64,000 nt of DNA from Sphingopyxis macrogoltabida (GTDB lineage: Bacteria; Pseudomonadota; Alphaproteobacteria; Sphingomonadales; Sphingomonadaceae), in contig NZ_CP009429.1 in assembly GCF_001314325.1 (NCBI RefSeq), forward strand, positions 3,782,501 through 3,846,500, given 5' to 3'. Below, piece after piece: positions 8,565-20,889 of this stretch. A program made the position numbers and the translations under genes. The stretch's first letter is position 1. Every line of letters begins with the position of its first letter. The notes beneath the pieces are model-generated. The model was not told the origin of the DNA. It ran no database searches and worked only from the letters and a program-made list of their open reading frames with translations.

Positions 8565-9977
8565 TCAGGCGCTGTAGTACATGTCGAATTCGACCGGGCT
8601 CGGGGTCTGCTCGAAGCGATAGACTTCGTCCCACTTCAGCTCGACATAAGCTTCGATCTGGTCCTTGCTGAACACGTCGCCCTTGAGCAGGAAGTCGTGG
8701 TCGGCGAGCAAGCTGTCGAGCGCTTCGCGCAGCGAACCGCAGACGGTCGGCACTTCCTTCAGCTCTTCGGGCGGCAGATCGTAGAGATTCTTGTCCATCG
8801 CGTCACCGGGGTGGATCTTGTTCTGGATGCCGTCGAGACCCGCCATCAGCAGCGCCGAATAGCAGAGATAGGGGTTGGCCATCGCGTCGGGGAAGCGGAA
8901 TTCGACGCGCTTCGCCTTGGCGCCGGTGCCATAGGGGATGCGGCACGAAGCCGAACGGTTGCGCGACGAATAAGCGAGCAGCACCGGCGCCTCGAAACCC
9001 GGGACGAGACGCTTGTAGCTGTTCGTCGTCGGGTTGGTGAAGGCGTTCAATGCCTTGGCATGCTTGATGACGCCGCCGATGAAATAGAGGCACATGTCCG
9101 AAAGGCCGGCATAGCCGTTGCCGGCAAAGAGTGGCTTGCCCTTTTCCCAGATCGAGATGTGGGTGTGCATGCCGCTGCCGTTGTCGTCCTTGATCGGCTT
9201 CGGCATGAAGGTTGCGGTCTTGCCATAGGCATGCGCGACCTGGTGCACGACATATTTGTAGATCTGCATGCGGTCGGCGGTTTCGGTGAGCGTGCCGAAG
9301 GTCAGGCCGAGTTCGTGCTGCGCGGCGGCGACTTCATGGTGATGCTTGTCGCACGGCAGGCCGAGTTCGAGCATGGTCGAGACCATCTCGGCGCGGATGT
9401 CGACGGCGCTGTCGACCGGCGCGACGGGGAAATAGCCACCCTTGGCGCGCGGACGGTGGGCGAGGTTGCCGCCCTCATAGCTGCGGCCGGTGTTGGTCGG
9501 CAGCTCGATATCGTCGATTTCGAAACCCGACTTGTTGTAGCCGGTTTCGAAGCGGACGTCGTCGAACATGAAGAATTCGGCTTCGGGGCCGACATAGACG
9601 GTGTCGCCGATGCCGGTCGAGGCGACATAGGCCTCGGCGCGCTTCGCGGTCGTGCGCGGGTCGCGCGAATAGCCTTCGCCGGTCGACGGCTCGACGATGT
9701 CGCAGAAGATGACGAGCATCGGCGTCGCCGAGAAGGGATCGTCATAGACCGCCTCGAGGTCGGGCATCAGGATCATGTCGGATTCGTTGATCGCCTTCCA
9801 GCCTTCGATCGACGAACCGTCGAACATCAGCCCGTCTTCGAGTTCGTCCTCGCCGAGGACCGAGGCGACCATGGTCAGGTGCTGCCACTTGCCCTTGGGG
9901 TCGGTGAAACGCAGGTCGACCCACTCGATGTCGTTTTCCTTGATCCGCGCGATGATATCCTTGGGCTTCGTAGCCAT
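8565..9977 (-). CDS. glnA: Glutamine synthetase, type I
   Basis: GlnA (470 aa) makes glutamine from glutamate, ammonia and ATP as a cytoplasmic dodecamer. The signatures include FDGSSIEGW, the [13 protein letters not shown] glutamate/ammonia region and the adenylylation loop NLYDLPPEE, with target Tyr at residue 399. It is therefore a GSI-beta type enzyme open to GlnE control. It lies 71 bp downstream of glnB on the same strand, the classic glnBA operon. Expression is probably driven from the sigma-54/NtrC promoter region upstream of glnB. Confidence 0.98.
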   Translation of the reverse strand: MATKPKDIIARIKENDIEWVDLRFTDPKGKWQHLTMVASVLGEDELEDGLMFDGSSIEGWKAINESDMILMPDLEAVYDDPFSATPMLVIFCDIVEPSTGEGYSRDPRTTAKRAEAYVASTGIGDTVYVGPEAEFFMFDDVRFETGYNKSGFEIDDIELPTNTGRSYEGGNLAHRPRAKGGYFPVAPVDSAVDIRAEMVSTMLELGLPCDKHHHEVAAAQHELGLTFGTLTETADRMQIYKYVVHQVAHAYGKTATFMPKPIKDDNGSGMHTHISIWEKGKPLFAGNGYAGLSDMCLYFIGGVIKHAKALNAFTNPTTNSYKRLVPGFEAPVLLAYSSRNRSASCRIPYGTGAKAKRVEFRFPDAMANPYLCYSALLMAGLDGIQNKIHPGDAMDKNLYDLPPEELKEVPTVCGSLREALDSLLADHDFLLKGDVFSKDQIEAYVELKWDEVYRFEQTPSPVEFDMYYSA

Positions 9978-10048
9978 GGTCTATGCTTCCTTCTTGCGAA
10001 ATGGTCCGGCGTACCGGGGATGGTTGAGGTCTGGAAAAGTGCGAAAGA

Positions 10049-10390
<342 letters not shown>

Positions 10391-10498
10391 TCATCCCCCT
10401 TTGGGCCTTCCTCCGCCGCTCGCAGTCAAAGCCGGACCAGGCGGGCCTGATCCGGTCTTCACCCGTGAGTCGCTGCGGTGTCCCGCCATCTTGCACCA

Positions 10499-10514
10499 AT
10501 CAAGAGCCGTGCCA
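10499..10514 (-). promoter_or_regulatory. Candidate sigma-54 promoter of glnBA
   Basis: The minus strand reads TGGCAC-GGCTC-TTGAT. The -24 element is perfect and the 5-bp spacing correct, but the -12 element has TTGA where TTGC is expected. It lies about 110 bp upstream of the glnB start, with an NtrC-type dyad 84 bp further upstream. The combination makes it credible despite the one-base departure. Confidence 0.6.
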
Positions 10515-10597
10515 ATTGCCGAATCGCGGGGTTTCGCCATGAATTTTGAAGGCGAATTGCGCCGCTGCCCAAGGGGTAGGCAGCGACGCCAATCCGG

Positions 10598-10614
10598 TGC
10601 ACATTTTTTGTGCA
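10598..10614. promoter_or_regulatory. NtrC-type enhancer site
   Basis: A perfect dyad TGCAC-N7-GTGCA with an AT-rich centre, which matches the established NtrC consensus (TGCACC-ATTTT-GGTGCA). It sits just beyond the 3' end of the alcohol dehydrogenase gene and upstream of the sigma-54-like promoter of glnBA, at a distance usual for an activator looping to RNA polymerase. Confidence 0.7.
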
Positions 10615-10615
10615 A

Positions 10616-12802
10616 TCAGCGCCCGACGGGCGCCGAAGCGTCGGGCAGGTTGGCCTTGGTCCAGTTGGAGCGTTCGATGACATAGGCACGGATCGCCTCG
10701 GCATCCTGGGGGGTCAGCACGCGCGCGAAGCTGACCATCCCGCGATCCTTGAGCGCGCCGTCGAGGATCACGCCCTTCCACGCATCGGCGTTGGCGAGGG
10801 TGCCCGAGACGCGGAGGTCGGGGGTGAAGCCGTTGCCGATTGCGCTGTCGCCGTGGCAGACTTGGCAATAGCGCCCGAAGTGCGCCTTGCCCGCCGCAAT
10901 CTGTTCGGGGGTGCCGATCTTTGCCGGCGGATTCCACGCGAGCGCGGTGGTCGCCGGCGGTGCCGGCAGCTTCGCGGTGCCGCCGATCTTGAGGACGACG
11001 AGGCGCGGCAGGTTGGGCAGCTTGCGCGTCACGCCGCCCGCGATCCCGGCGACGAGCGGGAAGGCGCCGCCCTTGCCGGTCTGGAAGGCGATATATTGCA
11101 CCCCGCCGATGCGGAAGGTCGAGGGGGCGCTGACGATCCCCGACTGCATGTCGAGGTCGAGGAGCTGCTTGCCGGTGTCGGCGGCATAGGCGCGGAAGCG
11201 GCCGGTGCTGGTGCCCTGGAAGACAAGGTTGCCCGCCGTCGTCATCGTGCCGCCGTTCCACGCGGCGGGATAGTCGACGCCCCACGCGACCTTGCCGGTG
11301 CGCGGGTCGAAGGCGACGAGGCGCCCGGTGGTCGCGGCGACCGCGGCGCGGAAGGCCTTCTGGTCGTCGGGCAGCATCGTCTTGTTGAGCGAGGTGCCGA
11401 CGTTGAAGCCGAGCACCTTCCTTTTGTCGAGCTCGTCCATGTCGGCGAGATAACCCTGCGGGATCTGCTGCGCCGGGATGTAGACGAGCCCGGTCTTCGG
11501 GTTGAAGCTCATCGGATGCCAGTTATGCGCGCCGAGCGCGCCGGGCACCGCGATGAAGGGCTTGCCTGTCTTGTAGAAACGCGCCTCGGGATTCTCGATC
11601 GGGCGGCCGGTCGCCATGTCGTAGCCGGTCGCCCAGTTGATCCCGTCGACGAAGGGCTTGGCATCGATCAGCTTGCCGCTGGTGCGGTCGATCGTGAAGA
11701 AGAAGCCGTTCTTCGGCGCGTGGTACAGCACCTTGGTCGGCGTGCCGTTCACCGCCTGCTCGGCGAGGATGATCGGCTGGGTCGCGGTATAGTCCCACGT
11801 CTCGCCCGGCGTTTCCTGATAATGCCATTTATATTTGCCGGTCGTGGCGTCGAGCGCGACGACCGAGGACAGGAACCAGTTGTCGCCCTCGCCGTTCGAG
11901 CGCGTGCCGTGGTTCCACGGATTGCCGTTGCCGACGCCGAGATAGATCTGGTCGAGGTCCTTGTCGTAGACGATGGCGTCCCAGACGGTGCCGCCGCCGC
12001 CCGAGGTCTGCCACTCGCCCGTGTCGGACCAGGTCGCGTTGGCCTTTGATGCAAAGATATCGTCGCTGGCCGCGCCGTCCTTTTCCTTCTTCGGATTGGG
12101 CGCGGTGTAGAAGCGCCAGCGCTCCTTGCCGGTGTCGGCGTCATAGGCGGTGACATAGCCGCGCACCCCGAACTCGGCGCCGCCGTTGCCGATCAGCACC
12201 ATGTCCTTCACGACGCGCGGGGCGCCGGTGATCGTGTAGGGCTTCGAGGTGTCGAAGGTCTGCGTCGACCACAGCTCCTTGCCGGTCTTTTTGTCGAGCG
12301 CGATCAGCCGCCCGTCGAGCGTCGCGAAGATGACCTTGTCGCCCCAGACGGCGACGCCGCGGTTGACGACGTCGCAGCACGCGCTGACCGCGCGCTCGCC
12401 GGGCACCTTGGGATCGAAGGACCAGAGCTTCTTGCCCGTCGCGGCGTCCCACGCGTCGACCTTCGACCAGGCGTGGCTGACATAGAGAATGCCATCGACG
12501 ACCACCGGGGTCGCCTCCTGCCCGCGCGCGTCTTCCAGATCGGCGAACCAGGCGATCCCGAGCTCGCCCACATTCTTGTCATTGATGTCGGTGAGCGGGC
12601 TGAAACGCTGTTCGTCGTAGCTGTAGCCGATGCCGGCCCAGTTATCGCCGTTGCCGCCGGTCTTGAGCAGGGCCTCGCTGGCCTTTTCGGCGTCGTCGAG
12701 CTGGCCGCTCCCCGAGACGCTGTCGTTCTTCGATGCGTTGCATGCTGCCAGTGCCAGTGCCGCGCAGCCCAGCAGCGCGGCCGAAAAGACCTTCTTTGCC
12801 AT
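10616..12802 (-). CDS. PQQ-dependent quinohemoprotein alcohol dehydrogenase (lipoprotein signal)
   Basis: A 728-residue periplasmic type II alcohol dehydrogenase. An N-terminal lipoprotein signal ends in LALAAC. An eight-bladed PQQ propeller follows, with the vicinal disulfide pair C142-C143 and the WDYTATQPI segment holding the presumed catalytic Asp. A C-terminal cytochrome c domain has C646-Q-V-C649-H650. Electrons would pass from PQQ through this heme to another cytochrome. No pqq biosynthesis genes or partner cytochrome are nearby, so the natural alcohol is unknown. Its last codons are immediately next to the NtrC-type site of glnBA. Confidence 0.93.
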   Translation of the reverse strand: MAKKVFSAALLGCAALALAACNASKNDSVSGSGQLDDAEKASEALLKTGGNGDNWAGIGYSYDEQRFSPLTDINDKNVGELGIAWFADLEDARGQEATPVVVDGILYVSHAWSKVDAWDAATGKKLWSFDPKVPGERAVSACCDVVNRGVAVWGDKVIFATLDGRLIALDKKTGKELWSTQTFDTSKPYTITGAPRVVKDMVLIGNGGAEFGVRGYVTAYDADTGKERWRFYTAPNPKKEKDGAASDDIFASKANATWSDTGEWQTSGGGGTVWDAIVYDKDLDQIYLGVGNGNPWNHGTRSNGEGDNWFLSSVVALDATTGKYKWHYQETPGETWDYTATQPIILAEQAVNGTPTKVLYHAPKNGFFFTIDRTSGKLIDAKPFVDGINWATGYDMATGRPIENPEARFYKTGKPFIAVPGALGAHNWHPMSFNPKTGLVYIPAQQIPQGYLADMDELDKRKVLGFNVGTSLNKTMLPDDQKAFRAAVAATTGRLVAFDPRTGKVAWGVDYPAAWNGGTMTTAGNLVFQGTSTGRFRAYAADTGKQLLDLDMQSGIVSAPSTFRIGGVQYIAFQTGKGGAFPLVAGIAGGVTRKLPNLPRLVVLKIGGTAKLPAPPATTALAWNPPAKIGTPEQIAAGKAHFGRYCQVCHGDSAIGNGFTPDLRVSGTLANADAWKGVILDGALKDRGMVSFARVLTPQDAEAIRAYVIERSNWTKANLPDASAPVGR

Positions 12803-12910
12803 CCCATGCTCTCCCTACGCCTATGCTTGACGTTAACGTCAAGACTGCGCGCGAAGCCGCATGGGTGCAAGCGGGAAATTGGGGGGTGAGGAAGGGGGTT
12901 CCATAGCATT

Positions 12911-12992
12911 CGTCACCCCGGACTTGATCCGGGGTCCACCAAGGCCAGCGCTGTCGGGAAGCCATGGATCCCGGATCAAGTCCGGGATGACG
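12911..12992. repeat. Dispersed palindromic repeat, family A, copy 2
   Basis: An inverted repeat starting CGTCACCCCGGACTTGATCC and ending GGATCAAGTCCGGGATGACG. Its central spacer (AAGGCCAGCGCTGTCGGGAA) is nearly identical to that of copy 3 at 16545-16626, so these two copies share more than their arms. It lies between map and the divergent-side upstream region of the alcohol dehydrogenase gene. Confidence 0.88.
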
Positions 12993-13010
12993 AAATTAAA
13001 CGGGTGCCGA

Positions 13011-13850
13011 TCAGGCCCAGGGCGGTGCGTTCAGGCCCGTCGGGCTGGCCGTAAAAATCTCGCAGCCGGTTTCGGTGATCCCGATGCTATGTTCGAACTG
13101 CGCGGAGAGCGAGCGGTCGCGCGTCACCGCGGTCCAGCCGTCGCTCAGCATCTTCACCGCATATTTGCCGGTGTTGATCATCGGCTCGATCGTGAAGAAC
13201 ATGCCGGGACGCAGCTCGGGGCCGGTGCCCGGGCGGCCGGCGTGGACCACTTCAGGGGCGTCGTGGAACATCTGGCCGAGCCCGTGGCCGCAAAAGTCGC
13301 GGACGACCGAATAGCGGTGCTTTTCGGCGTGCGTCTGGATCGCATGCGCGACGTCGCCCATGCGGTTGCCGGGCTTCGCCTGCTCGATCCCGAGCATCAG
13401 GCATTCATAGGTGACCTCGACGAGGCGCCGCGACTTGATCGGCACGTCGCCGACCAGATACATGCGGCTGGTGTCGCCGTGCCAGCCGTCGATGATGCTG
13501 GTGACGTCGATGTTGACGATGTCGCCCTCGCGCAGCGGCTTGTCGTCGGGAATCCCGTGGCAGACGACATGATTGATGCTGGTGCAGCAGCTATGCGTGA
13601 AACCGCGATAGCCGAGCGTCGCCGGAATGCCGCCGCCGTCCAGCATCATCGTGCGGACAAGGTCGTCGATCGCATCGGTAGTCACGCCGGGCTGGACGAA
13701 GGGGACGAGCGCGTCGAGGATTTCGGCCGACAGCCGCCCCGCCTTGCGCATCCCGGCAAAGCCCGCCGCGTCGTGCAGCTTGATCGTGCCGTCGCGAACA
13801 CGGGCCGGCGCAGACGTATCGTCGGCGGTTACGGAGACATAGTCGTACAT
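13011..13850 (-). CDS. map: Methionine aminopeptidase, type I
   Basis: Map (279 aa) removes the initiator Met from nascent proteins using a dinuclear metal centre. The ligands are visible in VNIDVTSIIDGWHGDTSRM (two Asp), GHGLGQMFHDAPEV (His), FTIEPMI (Glu) and FEHSI (Glu). It is slightly longer than minimal bacterial Map because of about 20 extra N-terminal residues. No SH3-like N-terminal zinc extension is present. It stands alone, flanked by repeats on both sides, followed downstream by family A copy 2. Confidence 0.96.
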   Translation of the reverse strand: MYDYVSVTADDTSAPARVRDGTIKLHDAAGFAGMRKAGRLSAEILDALVPFVQPGVTTDAIDDLVRTMMLDGGGIPATLGYRGFTHSCCTSINHVVCHGIPDDKPLREGDIVNIDVTSIIDGWHGDTSRMYLVGDVPIKSRRLVEVTYECLMLGIEQAKPGNRMGDVAHAIQTHAEKHRYSVVRDFCGHGLGQMFHDAPEVVHAGRPGTGPELRPGMFFTIEPMINTGKYAVKMLSDGWTAVTRDRSLSAQFEHSIGITETGCEIFTASPTGLNAPPWA

Positions 13851-13901
13851 GCGAATGATATAGTCGCTAGGGGCTCAAAAAGCGAGGGGCGCAAAAGAAA
13901 G

Positions 13902-13923
13902 CCCCTCCCGCTTGCGGGAGGGG
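13902..13923. repeat. Family B hairpin repeat, copy 2
   Basis: CCCCTCCCGC-TT-GCGGGAGGGG, perfect 10-bp arms. It is followed by further G/C-rich partial copies up to about 14022 (for example CCCCTCCCGC again near 13994). It occupies the gap between clpA and map and probably ends the clpA transcript, since the clpA stop is at 14026 on the minus strand. Confidence 0.8.
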
Positions 13924-14025
13924 TTTGGGGAGGGTTTGGGGCGCTACGGCCCTCCCCGCTGCGACTAGCGGGCAAGCCCGCAAGTCTCGCTGCCCCTCCC
14001 GCAAGTGGGCGGGGAGTTTTTTGCC

Positions 14026-16362
<2,337 letters not shown>

Positions 16363-16544
16363 GGGCTTATCTCCTTGGGGACAAGCCGGGGAGAGGCCCG
16401 CCCGCTACACACAAGGTGGCGATGCCGCCGCCCCGCCGCAAGGGAAAAGCGGAGGCAGATGTGAAATTACGATGACAGGCCTTGCATTATGGTTAACGGC
16501 GCGTTGAGGATTTGGGGTGAGTGCGGACGTTGATGTCCCTCCCT

Positions 16545-16626
16545 CGTCACCCCGGACTTGATCCGGGGTCCACGAAGGCCAGCACCGTCGGGAAGTCATG
16601 GATCCCGGATCAAGTCCGGGATGACG
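16545..16626. repeat. Dispersed palindromic repeat, family A, copy 3
   Basis: The same inverted repeat as at 12911-12992, with the spacer differing at only a few positions. It lies in the 279-bp gap between clpA and the lipoprotein gene. The rest of that gap holds the clpA upstream region, in which I see no clear promoter. Confidence 0.88.
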
Positions 16627-16641
16627 AAAAGGAAGAACCGC

Positions 16642-17259
16642 CTAGCGGAAAAAGCAGTTCGTTCCCGCAAACAAGGCGTCGATCTTTGCCGCATCGCCGG
16701 GTTCGGCGAACATGCCGCCGATGACATTGTCGCCGGTGCCGATGCTGAACTCCTCGCCGAGCGTGCTGTCCTCGAGGTCGACGATCGCCACCGATTCTTT
16801 CGCCTTGGCGCGCGTCGTGCCGATGCCGATGCCGCTCATCGTCGAATAGGAAGCAGCGCCATTTTCGTTGCCGAGGAACCAGCCGACGAACTTGCCGCCC
16901 TGAAAATTGAGGGTCATCGCGTCGTAGCGCGTGAACTCCATCGTCCCCGCGCCGCATTCCTCGTTCGTGCTACGGTCGTCTTCCTTGCCCGCGACATTGG
17001 CGAGCGCGGTTTCGGCCTGCGCGCGCGGGACCCCGAAGGAAAGCAAGCTCGCCTTGCCGGTCGCCTTGTCGATGAAGCGCAGGCCTTCGCCGTCGAGGCT
17101 GACCGCGAGCGTCGCCGCGGCGGGGCCGTCGGCCTTGGCTTCGGGCACCGCGGGTGCGGTCGGCACCGCCTTGTCGTCGCCATCGGCCACGGGCTTGTCG
17201 GCGGCCGGCTTGCACGCGGCAAGCGCCGCGAGGATGAAAAGGGCCACCAGTTTCCGCAT
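16642..17259 (-). CDS. Putative lipoprotein of unknown function
   Basis: A 205-residue protein with a lipoprotein signal (MRKLVALFILAALAAC, lipobox LAAC at about residue 16). A short Lys/Ala/Pro linker and an uncharacterised domain with several aromatic and Gly-rich strands (for example FVGWFLGNENGAASY) follow. I do not recognise the domain. The start at 17259 is chosen because AGGAG lies 6 nt upstream; another ATG two codons earlier has no spacing to that site. The gene begins at the stop of the DUF2238 gene, so it is the last member of a three-gene operon. Confidence 0.8.
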   Translation of the reverse strand: MRKLVALFILAALAACKPAADKPVADGDDKAVPTAPAVPEAKADGPAAATLAVSLDGEGLRFIDKATGKASLLSFGVPRAQAETALANVAGKEDDRSTNEECGAGTMEFTRYDAMTLNFQGGKFVGWFLGNENGAASYSTMSGIGIGTTRAKAKESVAIVDLEDSTLGEEFSIGTGDNVIGGMFAEPGDAAKIDALFAGTNCFFR

Positions 17260-17261
17260 GA

Positions 17262-17879
17262 TCATCTCCTGCCTGCGCGCACGAACGGCAAGACCATTAC
17301 CGCACCGAGGGTCGCGAGCGCCATATCCTTTTGCGCGTCCCAGATATCGCCCTGCTGTCCGTTATAGCGGTCGGCGGTCTCGCCCGCCGCGACAATGGTG
17401 AGCAGCCATTCGAAGATTTCATAGAGGCACGAGATTGCGAGCACCCAGCCGAGCACGGCAAGCATCGCGCCGCGCGCGCCGAGGCCGCCCCAGCGGCGCG
17501 CGACTTCGGCAACCGGCACCACCGACAGCGCGCCAAAGGCGAAATGGACGAGCCGGTCGTAATGGTTGCGCGTCCAGCCGAAGGCGTCGGACAGGCTCGT
17601 CCCGATCAGCGCGCGCAGCCAGTCGTCGTAGGGCACATTGCTGTAGGCATAGCGTCCGCCGAGCGTGTGGAACGCCATGAAGGCTATGATACAGGCGACC
17701 GAAGCGGTCGACAGCGGCCAGCGGCGGAGCAGCCACGGTGAAGCGACGATGAGCAGCATCGTGGGGATATGCTGGAGCAGCGCGATTTCGGGATAGGGCT
17801 GGTCGATCTGCGCAAGGAGCAGCAGCAGGAGGAGCGCGCCGATCAGGCGGCGCTGCGCGAGCGGGGGCGCGGCGATCAC
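17262..17879 (-). CDS. DUF2238 (YjdF-like) membrane protein
   Basis: A 205-residue inner-membrane protein with about six helices. The DUF2238 signatures YDRLVHFAFGAL and YEIFEWLLTIVA followed by NGQQGDIWDAQKDM are clear. Function is unknown for the family. A GTG at 17879 is proposed as the start because it forms a GTGA overlap with the stop of the upstream hydrolase gene. The open frame continues upstream only as an Arg-rich shadow of that gene. It is the middle gene of the operon. Confidence 0.82.
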   Translation of the reverse strand: MIAAPPLAQRRLIGALLLLLLLAQIDQPYPEIALLQHIPTMLLIVASPWLLRRWPLSTASVACIIAFMAFHTLGGRYAYSNVPYDDWLRALIGTSLSDAFGWTRNHYDRLVHFAFGALSVVPVAEVARRWGGLGARGAMLAVLGWVLAISCLYEIFEWLLTIVAAGETADRYNGQQGDIWDAQKDMALATLGAVMVLPFVRAGRR

Positions 17880-18655
17880 CAGCGCAGCGACATGCAACTG
17901 AGCCCGGCGTCGATATGCGCGATCTGGTCGGTCGGCAGCGGCCGGGCTTCGAGGCCGCGCGCGGCCAGCAGCGCGTGCGTCGCCGACCAGCGGTTGCCGA
18001 CGAGCACGGTGTCGCGGACGCGCAGGATGTTCGCGGCGGGCTCTTCGCCCGGCGGGGTCAGGACGACCTCCAGCCCGTCGAACTCGGGACAAGCGGCGAG
18101 CGCCGGAACGGCAAGGATCGTCCGTTCGTCGATCAGGCCGCAGCCGGTCTTGAAGTGGAGGACGCCGGGCGGCGTTTCGGCGATCACGGCGCGGTAGCCG
18201 AGTTCGGCCAACAAGCCGGCGAGTTCTTCCGCCCCGGCGCGGTCGGTGCGCGCCGAAAGGCCGATGATCACCCGATCGGCAAGGCGCAGGATGTCACCGC
18301 CGTCGGCAAAACCTGGACCGGCCATTGCCAGCAGGCGCTTGTGGCGGGCGGCGAGGGGCGCGCGGATATGGTCGACTTCGCCCGCCCGGCTCGGCGCGCC
18401 GGGGCGCAGCAGGATCGCGCCCTCGGGAAAGGTCAGCGCGACATCTTCGGTGAACAAAGCGTCGGGGAAATCGTCGAGCGGGTCGAGGACGTCGACCGCG
18501 AGGCCTATGTCGCGCAATGTCGCGACATAGGCCTCATGTTCGGCGAGGAGGCCGTAGAAGTCGGGATCGGGGCCGCCATCGGCGCGGATGCCCTTGACGG
18601 CGGAGCGCGCAGGGGCGCGGCAGAGGGCGCGGGTGAAGGCATAGGGGCTGGTCAT
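17876..18655 (-). CDS. Dimethylarginine dimethylaminohydrolase (DDAH)-like amidinohydrolase
   Basis: A 259-residue member of the guanidino-modifying superfamily, the length of bacterial DDAH. Catalytic features are FPDALFTED (D65, E70, D71), His167 in VLHFKTGC and the nucleophile Cys254 in GLSCMSLRW. The expected reaction is hydrolysis of methylated arginine to citrulline and a methylamine. Related arginine hydrolases or dihydrolases cannot be excluded. It is the first gene of an operon with the DUF2238 membrane protein (4-nt overlap) and a lipoprotein. Confidence 0.88.
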   Translation of the reverse strand: MTSPYAFTRALCRAPARSAVKGIRADGGPDPDFYGLLAEHEAYVATLRDIGLAVDVLDPLDDFPDALFTEDVALTFPEGAILLRPGAPSRAGEVDHIRAPLAARHKRLLAMAGPGFADGGDILRLADRVIIGLSARTDRAGAEELAGLLAELGYRAVIAETPPGVLHFKTGCGLIDERTILAVPALAACPEFDGLEVVLTPPGEEPAANILRVRDTVLVGNRWSATHALLAARGLEARPLPTDQIAHIDAGLSCMSLRW

Positions 18656-18714
18656 GCCCCATCCCTACCCGTTCGCACCCCGAAGTCGAGATGCGAACGG
18701 GAGAGGTTTCGGGC

Positions 18715-19740
<1,026 letters not shown>

Positions 19741-19787
19741 TTACTCACTCCTCAAGGCAAGAAACTCAGGTAGAAATTTGCGGTAGT

Positions 19788-20426
19788 TCAGACTTTCCAG
19801 CGAAAATGGCCGGTCAGCGGATGGTCGAAGAGCGCGTCTTCCTCGCGCGCCCCGCGGCCGATATTATGGATGATCAGCGGGCGGCCCGCTGCGCTAGTTC
19901 GATCCGAGACGATCCCGGTGTGCGGAAAGCGGCCGCCGGTCATCGCGGTGAAGATGTCGCCCGGCCGCCAGTCGGCGGGATCGCTGGACACCGGCAGCCG
20001 CGCCCGCTGGCGCGTCCAATAGGTCGCGAGGTTCGGCACCCGGCGGTGATCGATATTGCGGTCGGGGCGCCGCAGCCCCCAGTTTTTCGGATAGGCGGAA
20101 AAGGCGCCGCGCATGTCGGCGTTGACCAGCGCCTGCAGGTCGACATCCAGCGCGTCGCGATAGGCGCGGATCAGGACGTCAGTGCACACGCCCTTGACCC
20201 GTGCGACATCGCCGCCCGGAAAGGCGAGCACCGTATAGGCGGGATCATAGGTCAGCGTGACGCCGACCTGCCCCCGCGCCGCCGCGATCAGCCGCTGCGC
20301 GGGGGTTGCCGCCTTCGCGCTGCCCGGCCAGCCCGCCGCCACGCCAAGCGCCAGCGCCGCGCCGATGAAGGCGCGCCGCGACGGCTGAACGGGGATGGAC
20401 GGCTGGTTCAATTTTGCGTTGCCCAA
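19788..20426 (-). CDS. DUF1287 secreted protein (Tat-type signal)
   Basis: A 212-residue exported protein. The N-terminus has a twin-arginine motif (SRRAFIG) followed by a hydrophobic stretch ending in GSAKAA. The mature part matches DUF1287, an NlpC/P60-like fold: KGVCTDVLIRAYRDA contains the presumed nucleophile Cys, and FPHTGIVSD the His. A role in cell-wall peptide cleavage is plausible but unproven. It lies downstream of rplS, separated by an intrinsic terminator, so it is probably transcribed separately. Confidence 0.83.
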   Translation of the reverse strand: MGNAKLNQPSIPVQPSRRAFIGAALALGVAAGWPGSAKAATPAQRLIAAARGQVGVTLTYDPAYTVLAFPGGDVARVKGVCTDVLIRAYRDALDVDLQALVNADMRGAFSAYPKNWGLRRPDRNIDHRRVPNLATYWTRQRARLPVSSDPADWRPGDIFTAMTGGRFPHTGIVSDRTSAAGRPLIIHNIGRGAREEDALFDHPLTGHFRWKV

Positions 20427-20429
20427 ATG

Positions 20430-20469
20430 AAAACGACCGGCTCTGCCTGTTGGCGGAACCGGTCGTTTT
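20430..20469 (-). terminator. Intrinsic terminator of the trmD-rplS transcript
   Basis: Perfect 11-bp outer arms AAAACGACCGG and CCGGTCGTTTT with further inner pairing (TCcGCC / GGCaGA). On the minus strand the hairpin ends in TTTT. It lies 38 bp beyond the rplS stop and just upstream of the DUF1287 start. Confidence 0.8.
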
Positions 20470-20506
20470 GGAAAGCTGTTTCGGCTTTTTGGTGGAGAAG
20501 TTCTCC

Positions 20507-20884
20507 TTAGCCTTCGCCGGCTTCCGACCGGTATTCGCGGCGCTCCGCAATACGTGCCGATTTACCAGTGCGCCCGCGCAGATAGTAAAGTTTCGCACGA
20601 CGGACAGCGCCCTTGCGGACGACGGTAATCGAATCGATGTTGGGCGAGTAAAGCGGGAAGACGCGCTCGACACCCTCGCCGAACGACATTTTGCGCACGG
20701 TGAAGTTGGAGCCCATGCCCTTGTTCGAGCGTGCGATGCACACGCCTTCGAAATTCTGGACGCGGGTGCGTTCGCCTTCGACCACCTTCACGCCGACCTT
20801 CAGCGTGTCGCCGGGGCGGAATTCGGGGATCGTCTTGCCGGCCTTGGCAATTTCTTCGGCTTCGATCGTCTGGATGAGGTTCAT
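20507..20884 (-). CDS. rplS: 50S ribosomal protein L19
   Basis: L19 (125 aa) sits at the interface between the ribosomal subunits. The conserved [19 protein letters not shown] and [13 protein letters not shown] segments are followed by the [12 protein letters not shown] signature. It starts 5 bp after the trmD stop, as in the standard trmD-rplS pair. A terminator follows. Confidence 0.98.
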   Translation of the reverse strand: MNLIQTIEAEEIAKAGKTIPEFRPGDTLKVGVKVVEGERTRVQNFEGVCIARSNKGMGSNFTVRKMSFGEGVERVFPLYSPNIDSITVVRKGAVRRAKLYYLRGRTGKSARIAERREYRSEAGEG

Positions 20885-20889
20885 GTCCT

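Noticed and set aside
17880..18092. N-terminal extension of the DUF2238 protein
   Set aside because: Arg-rich and fully inside the DDAH-like gene; GTG at 17879 with a GTGA overlap is a better start.
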